This document shows, one piece after another, positions 51,433-62,283 of a stretch of DNA of 64,000 bases (its first letter is position 1; each line of letters starts with the position of its first letter). The translations under genes were made by a program, and so were the position numbers. The notes under the pieces are model-generated. The model did no database searches, was not told where the DNA came from, and worked only from the letters and a program-made list of their open reading frames with translations. Source of the stretch: Clostridium putrefaciens (GTDB lineage: Bacteria; Bacillota; Clostridia; Clostridiales; Clostridiaceae); NCBI RefSeq assembly GCF_900461105.1, contig NZ_UFWZ01000001.1, positions 2,569,001 through 2,633,000 of the forward strand, written 5' to 3'.

Positions 51433-52308
51433 CTATTTGTTAATATAATAACGAATTCCTTGCAAAAACTTCTTTAAGTTAACTTTACCTCTTTCTTTCC
51501 CCTTACCTCTTATGAAGTCCATTTCTCTTTTTATTTCATCAAAACTAAAAAGAGATGTGGAGAATTCTGTAAAGGTATCATTCATATAATCTTCTATTCC
51601 AAGGCTAGCTAGATTTGTCATAGCTCTAAATGCAGTCCTTCTTATTCTTTGCTCTGTAGATTTAGGCTTAGAAGATATCTTTTTAAAAAAGTCATTTAAA
51701 GTTGTTCTATCCAAAACGCCATCATGCTTTATAATGTATGTTAAAGCTCTTATTATATCCTCTTCTCCCCCTTCGCTTAATATTCCTATTTGCTTCATAA
51801 TACCTTTAATACTATCTTCAACATTTGACATAAATTCTTCATTTTCGTCAAAATTATCTTTGTCATCTAACTTAGCTTCACCTATTTTTAAATTATCAAC
51901 TTCAAATAAGGTTTGTATCTTATTTAACTTTTCTCTCATAATTATATCATTTATCACTCTAGATAAAACAGCTTTAACTTCCATAGCATTTATAGGTTTA
52001 TTTATAAAAAATTCTATACCACTTTCATAAGCTTTTTCTATCATATCTTTTGATGTTACTTGAGATATCATAATGAACTTTATATTATTATATTTACTTC
52101 GTATTTCATTAATTACTTCTATACCATCCTTATCTGGCATTAATAAATCAACTATAATAATTTTAGGTTTATCTTTATCTATTAATTTAAAAATATTAGT
52201 ACTATCTAAATCCTTATTTTCTATTACCTCACCTATTTTTTCATGTTCGATTATCATAGTTAATATGTTATGTATATTAAAATCATCATCTATTATAAGT
52301 ATTTTCAA
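51433..52308 (-). CDS. Response regulator with YcbB (GlnL-like) output domain
   Basis: The protein has 291 residues. The receiver (ILIIDDDFNIHN, phosphoacceptor Asp in IIIVDLLMPDKDG, Lys in FFINKPINAMEV) is followed by a linker and a YcbB-type output domain of about 150 residues (DIIRALTYIIKHDGVLDRT, STEQRIRRTAFRAMTNLASLG, GKVNLKKFLQGIRYYI). In Bacillus the GlnL member controls glutamine use. It follows the kinase gene by 4 bases. Its target here is unknown; the PfoR-like transporter gene about 140 bases downstream is a candidate. Confidence 0.88.
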   Translation of the reverse strand: MKILIIDDDFNIHNILTMIIEHEKIGEVIENKDLDSTNIFKLIDKDKPKIIIVDLLMPDKDGIEVINEIRSKYNNIKFIMISQVTSKDMIEKAYESGIEFFINKPINAMEVKAVLSRVINDIIMREKLNKIQTLFEVDNLKIGEAKLDDKDNFDENEEFMSNVEDSIKGIMKQIGILSEGGEEDIIRALTYIIKHDGVLDRTTLNDFFKKISSKPKSTEQRIRRTAFRAMTNLASLGIEDYMNDTFTEFSTSLFSFDEIKREMDFIRGKGKERGKVNLKKFLQGIRYYINK

Positions 52309-52312
52309 AAAA

Positions 52313-53635
52313 TCACTCCTCTATTTCAGATTGTGGGATTAAAATAATAAATTCCGTCCCTTGATCCTCTATAGAAGTAAACTTAACTATCCCATTTAAC
52401 TTCACTTCTATTATATCTTTTACGATACTAAGTCCAAGCCCCCTATTGATACTTCCAGTTTCAAAGTTTATCCTAGTAGAAAATCCTGGGCTAAATATGT
52501 GTTCAGTATCTTTTTTTGAAATTCCCCGTCCATTATCTCTAATCTTAAAAGCATGGTATTTTTCTTCTTTCCCTTGAACTATGTAATGAATTAAATCTAT
52601 ATTTCCATTATACACTTTTAGTAACTCATCTGAATCTATTGATATTCTTTGTTCTATTGAGTCTATAGCATTATTTATAATGTTTCTAAATACAGAAATT
52701 AAATAATAATGCTTCATTGTATTGAAGTTTTGTCCCTTTTCTATATGTAAATTTATATTCTTATCTTTAAGTAAATGCTCCATAATTTCACCTATAAGGT
52801 CTAAAACATCATAAAACTCCATAACCTTTTCATCAACCTTATCATCAGTTATTTCTATAACACCCCTTGATATAAGCGCTATTTGCTTTTTTATTTCATG
52901 TATATCTTTAGCTATTTCTACTGCTTCACTCTCCCATTTTGGATACTTTTTAAAGGACTTTATCTCATTATAAAATTTATATGATTTACTCATAACTATT
53001 TCAACATTATCCATAGTCTTTTCCATTAAATACACTTCACTTTTCATCCTTGAACTAGCCATGACAAGGTTCATATATCTAGTTTTATGTTCTCTTTTTA
53101 AAAGTTTTATACTATATCTATTCATAAGATTTAATATAATCCATATGAAAAAAGATCTTAATATTGCAACTATACCTAGACCTATGTATATTTTTATACT
53201 AACTACCTCTCTTAAAAGATAAGTCCTCACCGTCATCTCTAAAATATTAGCAAAAAGGTCACATATTATGGTGTAAAAGAAAAGTTTATTCACCGTCTTT
53301 ATCCTTTTATTAAATATTAAATAAAATATAACATAGCCTGTATAAAATATAGTCTCTGGAAAGTAATTGATTAATCCTTCACCAAAATAATGAAGTATTC
53401 CACCAGACTGTAGAAAATATATAAATGCTCTTAATATACAGACAAAGCCACCACAAAACATCCCTGTCTTTAACTTATCTTCTATATCCTCTTCATAAAA
53501 AATTATTATTAGTATTACAATACCAAAAGATACATTAAAGTTTTCTACCAATATCCCCATATAAACTTGTGAAAATAGCGCTGCAATAGCTGCCATGAAT
53601 ATAACATTTTCTTTTAGCTTAAAACCTTCATCCAT
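52313..53635 (-). CDS. Membrane sensor histidine kinase (GlnK-like)
   Basis: The start at 53635 has AAAGGAT 8 bases upstream; a longer frame lacks one. The 440-residue protein has five to six N-terminal membrane helices (residues about 10-190), a coiled-coil dimerisation region with a weak H box (AVEIAKDIHEIKKQIALISRG) and a GHKL ATPase (NIINNAIDSIEQR, RDNGRGISKKD, GLGLSIVKDIIE). It pairs with the YcbB-type regulator downstream. Confidence 0.88.
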   Translation of the reverse strand: MDEGFKLKENVIFMAAIAALFSQVYMGILVENFNVSFGIVILIIIFYEEDIEDKLKTGMFCGGFVCILRAFIYFLQSGGILHYFGEGLINYFPETIFYTGYVIFYLIFNKRIKTVNKLFFYTIICDLFANILEMTVRTYLLREVVSIKIYIGLGIVAILRSFFIWIILNLMNRYSIKLLKREHKTRYMNLVMASSRMKSEVYLMEKTMDNVEIVMSKSYKFYNEIKSFKKYPKWESEAVEIAKDIHEIKKQIALISRGVIEITDDKVDEKVMEFYDVLDLIGEIMEHLLKDKNINLHIEKGQNFNTMKHYYLISVFRNIINNAIDSIEQRISIDSDELLKVYNGNIDLIHYIVQGKEEKYHAFKIRDNGRGISKKDTEHIFSPGFSTRINFETGSINRGLGLSIVKDIIEVKLNGIVKFTSIEDQGTEFIILIPQSEIEE

Positions 53636-53760
53636 AAAATCAATCCTTTTATATGTATTATATAAATATTTCGACATTTTTTTCTGAAAACCTTTTATAT
53701 TTACAAGGTTTTGTTATATAAATAACAATGTTAATCATGATTATATTTTATAAGTATAAA

Positions 53761-53800
53761 AAAGGCATGTATTTAAATATAAAATCTAAATACATGCTTT
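53761..53800 (-). terminator. Terminator after the DUF262/HNH gene
   Basis: GCATGTATTTA pairs with TAAATACATGC around an 11-base loop; CCTTTTTTAT follows on the minus strand. It isolates the DUF262/HNH gene from the kinase operon. The remainder of 53636-53852 shows no gene. Confidence 0.88.
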
Positions 53801-53852
53801 TAGTATTAATATTTTATTGAAAATATATTATGTCCTTGTATAACGCTAGGTA

Positions 53853-56435
53853 TTATTCAATAATTAATTGATAGTCCTCTTTTATACCTTTGCTTAGATT
53901 ACAACTTGAATGAACAACTTGTATATTTTCTTTTGTGTCTTGTCCACCTATTGCGATTGCTTTTATATGATCATTATGAGTTGAATCTCCAATATATAAA
54001 CTTCCTCTACAAATAGGACATTTATTATTTTGAGTTTGAATTAACTTTTCTACCTCATCATAATTTAATTTTAAATTTCTTTTTTTAATTATATATAAGT
54101 CATTAAATTCATTTACCTTTTGCTTATAATATTCTAATGAATCTTCAGGTACTTCTTTTGACATAATAAATATAACCGAAATATCTTCTTTAACTTTTTC
54201 TCTATATTTCTTAATCATATTTATATTCAAAGGACTTAAGATATACCACAAGGAGTATAGATCTTGTAAGCTTCTTCTGCTTGAATTTGCTTTTATTTGA
54301 AAGAGCTTGTTTAATTCATCCTTTAAAAAATCATCCCTATTTTTATTTGATAAGTTTTGATCAATTAACACTAGTTCAAGTTTTCTTATGAAACTCTCTA
54401 ATAACTTTATTGATTTAAAAAAGTCGCTTTTTATATCTTTATTTGCTGATGCATCTACTAATAGTTTTGTGATTTCTTTTTTATCTGGTATTCTAAAATT
54501 GATTCTATTACCTTTTTGATAAATATTTAATCCTATATTATTGGATACTTCACCATATTCCTTGTTATAAAATAAAAAAGCTAAAGATGTCATCATTTCT
54601 TCATTGTCCATGCGTTTATTATTTTTTCTAAAATAAAACCAATTTTCGTAACTAAAAGCTAATTCTTTTAATTTAGTTATTATGCTTTTATCAATATATG
54701 AATTCCACATTTCAAATGTATTGTCTTTTATAGGATACGGCTTATTATTCAATCTTATAAATAAATCTATTGGATTAAAATTAGGATTTTTATCTTCATC
54801 AATTTCAACAACTGCTAAATTAAAATCCAGTATCTTTTCTTGCATATTTAAAGTCAAATCTACAAACCTTTTACCATCTATCTCATCCTTTAATATAGTA
54901 AGTCCTTTAAGTTTGAATTTATTCTTTTTAGAGAATTCCTCCTTACCACTTTGGTCCTTAAACCCCTGACCAACATATCCTAATATAGAAAGCAATCTTT
55001 GCTGACCATCTATAATTTCACTTACACCATCATTTCTTTTATAAATAAAAATAGGTGGTAGCTTAATATCTAACAAAATACTTTCTATAATGGATGATGA
55101 CTTAAATATATTTATTACCTCATCTCTTTGATAGGATGGTCTAATTAAATATTTCCCTCTAAGCATTTGTCTTCCTAATTCATCTACAGTTATACTAGAT
55201 GGTTCTGGCTTCTTTATCCTTAAATCTTGTAATTCATTTATCTTAAGATTTATATCTTCTCTATTTATATTCTCATCTTTAAAGTCAACATCTTTATATT
55301 GACTTTCAACATATATTTCTAGAAGATGTGGTTTATTTAAATAACTAGAAAAGTATTCTAAAGTATAATAATATCTAGGCTCATAATTTTTATAAAAATG
55401 ACTTTCCACTGTTGTATACTTATCAAATCCTTTAATAATATGATTCATTAATCCACAATAAAACTTTGTATCATAATCAATATCCTCTATTTTGCAATGT
55501 TCATAATCACAAATATATAACGCCCATAAAATACATTCAAATACAAGTACATTATATTTAGCCTTATTAAGATCTAGTAACTCTTTAAATTTATATAAGG
55601 TTAATATCTTGTCCATAAAATCATTGTATTCATCCTTAGGATCACTAATTTCTAACATAAGTATTTCATATAACTTCTCTATGACTAATTTACGATTATT
55701 TGATTTTGAAAAGTATTTTACAGGTATTTTATGAATCACTAAATATCTTCTTATCTTATCCATAATTGCATCTACTGATATATTCTTACCTTTTCCATTG
55801 AAAAATAATTGTTCTATATAGAATTTATGTGTTTTATTATTCAAAAGATTACTTTTAAATAAATTTGTTACATCATCATGATTGTATTTAGCCCTATTTA
55901 TTTCAACAGATTTAAGTGGTGTTATACCTGAATTATATCTTTTGAAAATCTCTTTTTTTATTAAATCTTCTTGACTCTCTGTTAATTTTGCTTCGTTTAC
56001 TATAGTAAATTCTATTATCCTTAATTTAGTATCTAATAATAGCTCTTTTATACTATCTTCTAAATCAGAATATTTTCGTTTTGCTAATCCTTTTAAAGTA
56101 TCTAATCCCCTATTAGTAAGTATAATTTGATCATTTAAAAACTTCTTTATAGTTTCATACCTTTGTCTTCCATCAATAATTTCTATCTTTCCATCACTTG
56201 TATTAAAAAAAACTAACGGTGGTATTTCTGTGCCAAGTAAGATACTTTCTATAAAATAAGTTCCTTTTTCTGAATCCCAAACGTATTTCCTTTGATAATA
56301 GGGATTAAATATAATCTTATTTTGAAACCTCATATTGCCAAATAGGCTGTCTACAGCCATTACCTTAGTCTCAACCTTAATGTGATTTTTAAGAATGTTT
56401 TCTATCTGGTCTGAAATTTTAATAATAGCGTCCAT
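53853..56435 (-). CDS. Tandem DUF262 and HNH nuclease protein, candidate defence factor
   Basis: This 860-residue protein contains two DUF262 (ParB-like) domains. The first has YYQRKYVWDSEKG near residue 46 and IIDGRQRYETIKKFL near residue 90; the second has SYQRDEVINIFKSSS near residue 440 and IIDGQQRLLSILGYV near residue 472. The C-terminal 60 residues are a classical HNH domain with CPICRG, HNDHIKAIAIGG and SSCNLSKG (two CxxC-type zinc pairs and catalytic His). DUF262 proteins such as GmrSD and BrxU are nucleotide-dependent restriction enzymes, but those carry DUF1524 rather than this HNH type, and one DUF262. It is a single gene with its own terminator. Cleavage of modified phage DNA is an inference. 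Confidence 0.85.
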   Translation of the reverse strand: MDAIIKISDQIENILKNHIKVETKVMAVDSLFGNMRFQNKIIFNPYYQRKYVWDSEKGTYFIESILLGTEIPPLVFFNTSDGKIEIIDGRQRYETIKKFLNDQIILTNRGLDTLKGLAKRKYSDLEDSIKELLLDTKLRIIEFTIVNEAKLTESQEDLIKKEIFKRYNSGITPLKSVEINRAKYNHDDVTNLFKSNLLNNKTHKFYIEQLFFNGKGKNISVDAIMDKIRRYLVIHKIPVKYFSKSNNRKLVIEKLYEILMLEISDPKDEYNDFMDKILTLYKFKELLDLNKAKYNVLVFECILWALYICDYEHCKIEDIDYDTKFYCGLMNHIIKGFDKYTTVESHFYKNYEPRYYYTLEYFSSYLNKPHLLEIYVESQYKDVDFKDENINREDINLKINELQDLRIKKPEPSSITVDELGRQMLRGKYLIRPSYQRDEVINIFKSSSIIESILLDIKLPPIFIYKRNDGVSEIIDGQQRLLSILGYVGQGFKDQSGKEEFSKKNKFKLKGLTILKDEIDGKRFVDLTLNMQEKILDFNLAVVEIDEDKNPNFNPIDLFIRLNNKPYPIKDNTFEMWNSYIDKSIITKLKELAFSYENWFYFRKNNKRMDNEEMMTSLAFLFYNKEYGEVSNNIGLNIYQKGNRINFRIPDKKEITKLLVDASANKDIKSDFFKSIKLLESFIRKLELVLIDQNLSNKNRDDFLKDELNKLFQIKANSSRRSLQDLYSLWYILSPLNINMIKKYREKVKEDISVIFIMSKEVPEDSLEYYKQKVNEFNDLYIIKKRNLKLNYDEVEKLIQTQNNKCPICRGSLYIGDSTHNDHIKAIAIGGQDTKENIQVVHSSCNLSKGIKEDYQLIIE

Positions 56436-56539
56436 ACCTTTTTCTCCTTATTCGTAACAATTCTAAGTCATTATAAGTGTAACATTAAACATAATTATGT
56501 ATTCTAAGAAGTATATCCACAAAATATAATTCATCTTAT

Positions 56540-58534
56540 TTATATTTTAAATTTATTTACTTCTTCAAGCATTTTATTGGTCATATTGCTAAGCATCTGT
56601 GCTGATTGAGCTACTTCTTCTGTGGCTGCATTAGTTTCTTCTGATGATGCTGCAATTTCTTCTGATGATGCTGAAACTTCAAGTGAAACTGATGATACCG
56701 TATCTATTCTTCGTAAAATATTATCCTTATCCTTATCTATATCTTTTGTAGAATTTTTAACTGTTTCAATTTTAGGAATTACTTCATTAATTGCTTCGAT
56801 AATATCTTTATAAGACATTATTGAATTATTAATAATCTTAACCTGATTTATTAATTCATCATCCATATTAACTGAGTCTAAAACTATTGTATCAGCATTA
56901 TTAGATATTTCACTTATTAATATACTAATTCTTTCTGATGATATCTTTGATTGTTCTGCAAGCTTTCTTATTTCATCTGCTACCACTGAAAATCCTTTTC
57001 CTGATTCACCTGCTCTAGCTGCTTCAATAGCGGCATTCAATGCTAATAAGTTTGTTTGCTTTGCAATATTATTTATTATATTAGTAATATCGTTTATTTC
57101 ATTTATATCTTTCCCAAGTTCAATAATTTTTCTATTAAATGTGTTAAATGAAGAAGTAACATTTGTTACAGAGTTGTTTAATTCATTCATAGAACCACTG
57201 CTATTATTTGCCATTGAACTAATACCTCTAGCACTTGTATCCAAAACGTCCATTTCATTAACAACTTCAGATAACTTATGACTAAACTCATTAAGAACTT
57301 CTGTTACATTTATTAAATCTTCAGATTGAGAGCTTGTACCTCCAGCAATTTGATTTATAGCTTCAGCAACATTTTGCGATGAACTAGATATCTCTTCTGC
57401 AACTGCCGACAAATTTTCTGATTGGATATTAATATTTGAAGAACTATCCTTTATTCCATTAATCATGTTTTTTAACGATTGTTGCATAACTTTCATTGAA
57501 TAAGTCATAGCTCCAACCTCATCTTCTAAATTTAAGTATTTAGATGGAACATCTTTAGATAAATCACCCTTTGCTAATAAATCCAAATGTATTGAAGTTG
57601 ATTTTATTCCTTTAGATATACTTTCTGAAATTACATAAACCATTGAAAGTCCCATTAATAAAAATAGTATAGACGATACCGCAAAAGATATTTTAAGTCC
57701 ATTAAGTTCTGATAATATCTCGTTTGTAGATACTACTATCCCGACTGACCATTCAGTACCTTTAACAGGAGCATATCCTATGTATTTATGTATTCCCTCA
57801 AACTGATATTTACCTATTCCTATTTCTCCAAGCCCCATCTTTTTTTGAATATCAGCAAGCTTTTGTAATTTGGGATCCTTCTTTGATTCCTCAATAGTAT
57901 TGTACATATTCATAACTAAATTATTATCACTATGGGCAATGAATGTACCATCTTTTTTTATCATAAATCCATTACCTGTTTCTCCAAATTTAATGTTACT
58001 TGTTAATTCACTTAATCTATTACCGTCACTTACTTCAATTAGAGCCCCTATAATTTCGTTATTAATTTTAATTGGCGTTGCAAATATAACTACAATTGTT
58101 CCATCTACCTTGCTCACTAAGGGATCTTCAATGTGACTTTCTCCTGCCAATGCCTTTTGAAAGTAGAGTCTTTCTTTAACATTTGCACTTTTGCCATCAG
58201 TATATTTTACATCTCCGTTTTTATCTGCAATACCCATCTTTATACTACCATTTCTTTTAACCTCTTCTAAGAGAATCAACTCCTTACTTTCCCATGAATT
58301 TTGAGTATCTCTTATGTCTTGTCTTGTTGCTATAACTTCTAGTGTTTTAAGATTTCCTTCAATTCTCCCTTCAATATTACTTGCGGATTCTTCTGCAAGT
58401 TTTGGTAACGTTTTTCCTATATTTGAGGTTAATGCTTTTGATGAACTTATGAACGAAACACTCCCAAGCCCTATGCATATAACCCCTATTAACAATCCTA
58501 GAAATACTATTAGCTTTGATTTTATACTTTTCAT
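56540..58534 (-). CDS. Methyl-accepting chemotaxis protein with dCache sensor
   Basis: This 664-residue receptor has an N-terminal membrane helix ([21 protein letters not shown]), an extracellular dCache sensor of about 240 residues ([38 protein letters not shown]), a second helix near residue 290, a HAMP domain and a signalling domain whose hairpin tip contains [43 protein letters not shown]. No adjacent chemotaxis genes are present. Ligand unknown; many such sensors bind amino acids. Confidence 0.94.
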   Translation of the reverse strand: MKSIKSKLIVFLGLLIGVICIGLGSVSFISSSKALTSNIGKTLPKLAEESASNIEGRIEGNLKTLEVIATRQDIRDTQNSWESKELILLEEVKRNGSIKMGIADKNGDVKYTDGKSANVKERLYFQKALAGESHIEDPLVSKVDGTIVVIFATPIKINNEIIGALIEVSDGNRLSELTSNIKFGETGNGFMIKKDGTFIAHSDNNLVMNMYNTIEESKKDPKLQKLADIQKKMGLGEIGIGKYQFEGIHKYIGYAPVKGTEWSVGIVVSTNEILSELNGLKISFAVSSILFLLMGLSMVYVISESISKGIKSTSIHLDLLAKGDLSKDVPSKYLNLEDEVGAMTYSMKVMQQSLKNMINGIKDSSSNINIQSENLSAVAEEISSSSQNVAEAINQIAGGTSSQSEDLINVTEVLNEFSHKLSEVVNEMDVLDTSARGISSMANNSSGSMNELNNSVTNVTSSFNTFNRKIIELGKDINEINDITNIINNIAKQTNLLALNAAIEAARAGESGKGFSVVADEIRKLAEQSKISSERISILISEISNNADTIVLDSVNMDDELINQVKIINNSIMSYKDIIEAINEVIPKIETVKNSTKDIDKDKDNILRRIDTVSSVSLEVSASSEEIAASSEETNAATEEVAQSAQMLSNMTNKMLEEVNKFKI

Positions 58535-58786
58535 AATTTCCTCCTAATTAGTTTACTTTTAATATTTTTAACATTTTTGATTTATATATAACTATATTTA
58601 ATCCTTTCTACATCTTATAGTTACACCTATCCTTTTAGAATATTTTAACACATTATGTAGTATGGTTAAATAATTATTACTTATAATCTCCATTTTTCGC
58701 CACCTATTTATATTAATATGGCGAATTTTAAAACTATATATCTTGATTTAATATAAATTAAAATATATTTTAAATAAAATTCTTTT

Positions 58787-59107
58787 CTAACACTTACAGT
58801 CACAGTCTTCTTTAATTATTCCATTATCTACTGATATCTTTCAGGCAACTGCATCTATTATGTCCGCAATTGCACATTCTTTACATGCATAAGCGCATAA
58901 AAATTCTTTTACTAATCTAGCCCTTTTTTCTGCATCTATTCTCGTAACTGGTGTTACCTCCATAGCTGATGTTCCACCTTTAAGTGCAGGAACTATATCA
59001 TTGCAAAATTCAGCTGCCATACATTGAAGTATGCCAGCTTCAGCCTCTACTAAAGCATCTGTAATTTGCATTTCAGTTAATGTTGAAGAGGTTACTGGAA
59101 AAGCCAT
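58787..59107 (-). CDS. Small Cys-rich protein with in-frame UGA (candidate selenoprotein)
   Basis: The frame starts after GGGAGG at 59107 and meets TGA at 58841-58843 after 88 residues. It then continues in the same frame for 17 codons as KISVDNGIIKEDCDCKC to TAG. The first part contains Cys in GILQCMAAEFC and FLCAYACKECAIAD. The Cys-rich tail in frame after UGA suggests that UGA either encodes selenocysteine or replaces a Cys codon by mutation. No convincing SECIS hairpin can be drawn by eye. I do not recognise the family. If UGA is a stop, the gene ends at 58841. The rest of 58535-58786 is empty A+T-rich DNA. Confidence 0.6.
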
Positions 59108-59220
59108 CTTATAACTACCTCCCTTTATATAATCTAATACGCTTTATATGATTTTATAATTTATTTCCCACTATTATATTATGATCTTTGTCGGAACTTG
59201 TTACATCTTGTAATTTACGC

Positions 59221-59258
59221 AAAAAATAAGAGCTCCCTAAATATAGGAAGTCTCTTAT
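59221..59258 (-). terminator. Terminator after htpG
   Basis: ATAAGAG(A)CTTCCTA pairs imperfectly with TAGGGAG(C)TCTTAT and is followed by TTTTTT on the minus strand. Confidence 0.8.
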
Positions 59259-59272
59259 CTATTATCTTTTAT

Positions 59273-61156
59273 CTATTTCATTATCTTACATATATCATTT
59301 GTAAATTCTACTGGATCATTAATTGGTAATCCTTCAATTAATAGTGCTTGAGTATATAGTAAATTAGTATATAGATCTAATTTTTCTTTATCTCCTTCAA
59401 AAGCACTCTTTAAAGCTTTAAATACATCATGATTAGTGTTGATCTCTAGTATCTTATCTGCCTTTATTTCTTGATTATTTGGCATTGAATTTAATATCTT
59501 TTCCATCTCTATAGATATTTCACCATCATTAGAGAAACATACTGGATGATGTTTTAATCTCTTAGATGCTCTTACCTCTTTTATCTTTCCTGATAATGCT
59601 TTTGTCATATATTCGAAGAGTTCTTTATTCTCCTCTTTTTGTGCCTTTTCTTCTTCTTTTTCGTTTTCCTTAGTTTCAATACCTAAATCATTGCTAGAAA
59701 CTGATCTAAACTCTTTTTCTTTATAGGACATAAGCATCCTAATTGTAAATTCATCCACATCATCTGTAAAGTATAATATTTCATATCCTTCTTCTGCAAC
59801 TAATTCAGTTTGTGGAAGCTTTTCGATTCTTTCATTAGATTCACCTGATGCATAGTATATATATTTTTGACTTTCAGGCATTCTAGAAATATATTCATCT
59901 AAAGTTACCAGCTTTTTCTCTTTAGAAGAATAGAACATAAGTAAATCTTGTAACATTTCTTTATCTGCTCCAAAATCATTGTAAACACCATATTTTAATT
60001 GTCTACCAAAGGACTCATAGAACTTTTCATACTTTTCTCTTTCATTTTTCAATAAAGATAATAATTCACTTTTAATCTTATTTTTAATGTTTTTTGCAAT
60101 AAGTTTTAGCTGTCTATCGTGTTGAAGCATTTCTCTTGAGATATTTAAAGATAAATCCTCTGAATCTACCATACCTTTTACAAAACTAAAATAGTCTGGT
60201 AATAAATCTTGGCATTTATCCATAATAAGTACTCCACTTGAATATAGCTCTAACCCTTTTTCATATTCCTTTGTGTAATAATCATAAGGAGTGTTTTGTG
60301 GAATAAATAATATTGAATTATATCTAACAGCTCCATCTACAATTATATGAATATGCTTTAAAGGCTTATCATATCCGTAATGTTTTTCCTCATAAAACTT
60401 ATCATAATCCTCTTCTTTAAGCTCACTTTTATTTTTCTTCCATATTGGCACCATTGAGTTAATAGTTTGTTCTTCTATATACTCTTCATACTCATCTTCA
60501 GTGCCATCTTTTAACTTAGTATTAGTTATATCCATCTTTATTGGATATCTTATAAAATCAGAATACTTTTTAATGATTTCTTTTAATCTATATTCATCTA
60601 AGTACTCGTCATAATTTTCATCTTCAGTATTCTCTTTAATCTTTAATATTATTTCAGTACCAACAGAATCCTTTGTACAAGGCTCTATAGTGTATCCTTC
60701 TGCTCCTTTAGACTCCCACTTGTAAGCTTCATCACTATCTAAAGATTTACTAATCACAGTAACTGTTTCAGCTACCATAAATGCAGCATAAAAACCAACA
60801 CCAAACTGACCTATAATGTCATGGCCATCCTTAGAATCATTTTCCTTCTTAAAAGCTAAAGATCCACTCTTTGCTATAACCCCAAGGTTATTTTCTAGCT
60901 CTTCCTTTGTCATACCTATACCAGTGTCAGTAATCTTTAATATTCTATTTTCCTTATCTGCTGCTATCTTTACATAGTAGCTTTCCTTATCAAAGCTTAG
61001 ACTATCATCTGTTAATGCCCTGTAATAAATTTTATCAATAGCATCACTAGAGTTAGATATAAGTTCCCTTAAAAATATTTCCTTATGAGTATAAATTGAA
61101 TTAATCATTAGATCTAGCAGTCTTTTAGATTCTGCTTTAAATTCTTTTGTTTCCAT
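59273..61156 (-). CDS. htpG: HtpG, bacterial Hsp90 chaperone
   Basis: The start at 61156 ([20 protein letters not shown]) has AGGGAG upstream; a longer frame runs through the promoter. The 627-residue chaperone has the GHKL ATPase motifs [25 protein letters not shown] and [15 protein letters not shown], a middle domain with the catalytic-loop Arg region ([35 protein letters not shown]) and a C-terminal dimer domain. A CIRCE operator and a sigma-A promoter lie directly upstream, so it is under HrcA control. Confidence 0.97.
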   Translation of the reverse strand: METKEFKAESKRLLDLMINSIYTHKEIFLRELISNSSDAIDKIYYRALTDDSLSFDKESYYVKIAADKENRILKITDTGIGMTKEELENNLGVIAKSGSLAFKKENDSKDGHDIIGQFGVGFYAAFMVAETVTVISKSLDSDEAYKWESKGAEGYTIEPCTKDSVGTEIILKIKENTEDENYDEYLDEYRLKEIIKKYSDFIRYPIKMDITNTKLKDGTEDEYEEYIEEQTINSMVPIWKKNKSELKEEDYDKFYEEKHYGYDKPLKHIHIIVDGAVRYNSILFIPQNTPYDYYTKEYEKGLELYSSGVLIMDKCQDLLPDYFSFVKGMVDSEDLSLNISREMLQHDRQLKLIAKNIKNKIKSELLSLLKNEREKYEKFYESFGRQLKYGVYNDFGADKEMLQDLLMFYSSKEKKLVTLDEYISRMPESQKYIYYASGESNERIEKLPQTELVAEEGYEILYFTDDVDEFTIRMLMSYKEKEFRSVSSNDLGIETKENEKEEEKAQKEENKELFEYMTKALSGKIKEVRASKRLKHHPVCFSNDGEISIEMEKILNSMPNNQEIKADKILEINTNHDVFKALKSAFEGDKEKLDLYTNLLYTQALLIEGLPINDPVEFTNDICKIMK

Positions 61157-61236
61157 GTAATTCTCTCCCTTCAGAATAAAAACCACGTAACAAAAAATGT
61201 AGCGCAGTAAAAAATATAATATAGATAAATCTGTTG

Positions 61237-61263
61237 TTAGCACTCTGTAAGTGTGAGTGCTAA
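61237..61263 (-). promoter_or_regulatory. CIRCE element (HrcA operator) of htpG
   Basis: TTAGCACTC-N9-GAGTGCTAA is a perfect CIRCE inverted repeat. It lies just downstream of the -10 element, where HrcA binding blocks transcription until heat stress. Confidence 0.96.
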
Positions 61264-61274
61264 CTCCTAATACA

Positions 61275-61303
61275 GATATAACATATTTTATTTAACATGT
61301 CAA
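61275..61303 (-). promoter_or_regulatory. Sigma-A promoter of htpG
   Basis: TTGACA (61298-61303) and TATATC (61275-61280) are separated by 17 bases on the minus strand, directly upstream of the CIRCE element. Confidence 0.82.
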
Positions 61304-61349
61304 TATTGAAATGAAAATGAAGTGTAATACTCCTCATTCTCCTATACCT

Positions 61350-61805
61350 TTATAGTCGAGGAAGCACCAACTGCTCATAACCTTTTTTATCCTCAAATTT
61401 ATGAATATATTCAAAGCATTGGTCCACTTCAAACAAAATATCATTGGATGCACATACCTCTCTTACAATCTTCATTAACTTCTTATTGTTATCACTAGTT
61501 AATTCATAGGAGTAGCCATACGTTTTTATATACCTATCTTTCATACCGGGAAAATATTCATCCAGTTTCTTGTAAAAGTATTCCCGATTTCCGTCTCTCA
61601 TAGTAACTCCCATACCGAAACAAATAATGCCATGTACTTTCGCCTCTACGCAATATTTAAGAATGCCTCTTATATTTTCTTCTGTATCATTTATAAATGG
61701 CAAAATGGGACTCAGCCAAACCACTGTAGGAATTCCATTATCAAGCATAACCTTTAACACTTCAAACCGTTCTTTTGTAGTACTTACATATAGATACCAA
61801 TTTTA
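61350..61805 (-). pseudogene. 3' part of an SPL-like radical SAM gene
   Basis: The frame is open from about 61805 (WYLYVSTTKERFEVLKVML) to a stop at 61350 and ends like proteins of the SplB-type radical SAM family (TVVWLSPILPFINDTEENIRG, KVHGIICFGMGVTMRDGNREYFYKKLDEYFPG). The N-terminal half with the Cys triad that holds the Fe-S cluster is absent; a TAA stands just upstream. Only an internal Met could start a 136-residue product. Confidence 0.8.
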
Positions 61806-61956
61806 AAAATGAATTAATATTATATTCATTTTTTCCTTTAATAATTTCACCCTTTTTCTTTAATGTATACTGTAAATGGATTTGTATCTTTTCAAATCCA
61901 TGCTGATCAAGTTGTTAGCATAACAACCCTCTTACTAAAATTATTTATTACTAAAT

Positions 61957-62085
61957 ATATTGAGCGGAATTTAATTCACCTCTTAGAATATCCTGCTTTT
62001 GAATTTGTTTAATAGCCCTAGCTATATTGATTAAAGTTCTCAATATTTTAGAGTGTAACTCCTCACTATAAATTATATCATATTA
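61957..62085 (-). other. Coding-like fragment without start
   Basis: The minus strand reads DIIYSEELHSKILRTLINIA...LNSAQYI before TAG, amphipathic and free of stops, but begins after a TAA and has no clear start. A TATAAT-like box precedes it. It may be a gene remnant. The rest of 61806-62283 holds only this and a terminator. Confidence 0.35.
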
Positions 62086-62123
62086 CTAAAGCTTTCATAT
62101 AACACCTATAAAATACTACATAC

Positions 62124-62160
62124 AAAAAAGAACAGATCATTAAACTCTCTGTTCTTTTTT
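62124..62160. terminator. Bidirectional terminator
   Basis: AAAAAAGAACAGA pairs with TCTGTTCTTTTTT around an 11-base loop, with T-runs on both strands. It lies downstream of the DcuC-like gene. Confidence 0.9.
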
Positions 62161-62283
62161 GACTTATTATTCTATTAACTTCATTAAACTTCTAATATAA
62201 ACTTATATCTAAGTCTACTGTATGATAATTTGAAAACTTATCCTAATTACTATAAATAAAATTAGTCTTCCTGTGTCTTCTAT

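Noticed and set aside
58790-58843. SECIS element after the in-frame UGA
   Set aside because: Only a 4-bp CAGU/ACUG pairing with a 23-base loop is seen, not enough to claim a SECIS. Selenocysteine remains a hypothesis.
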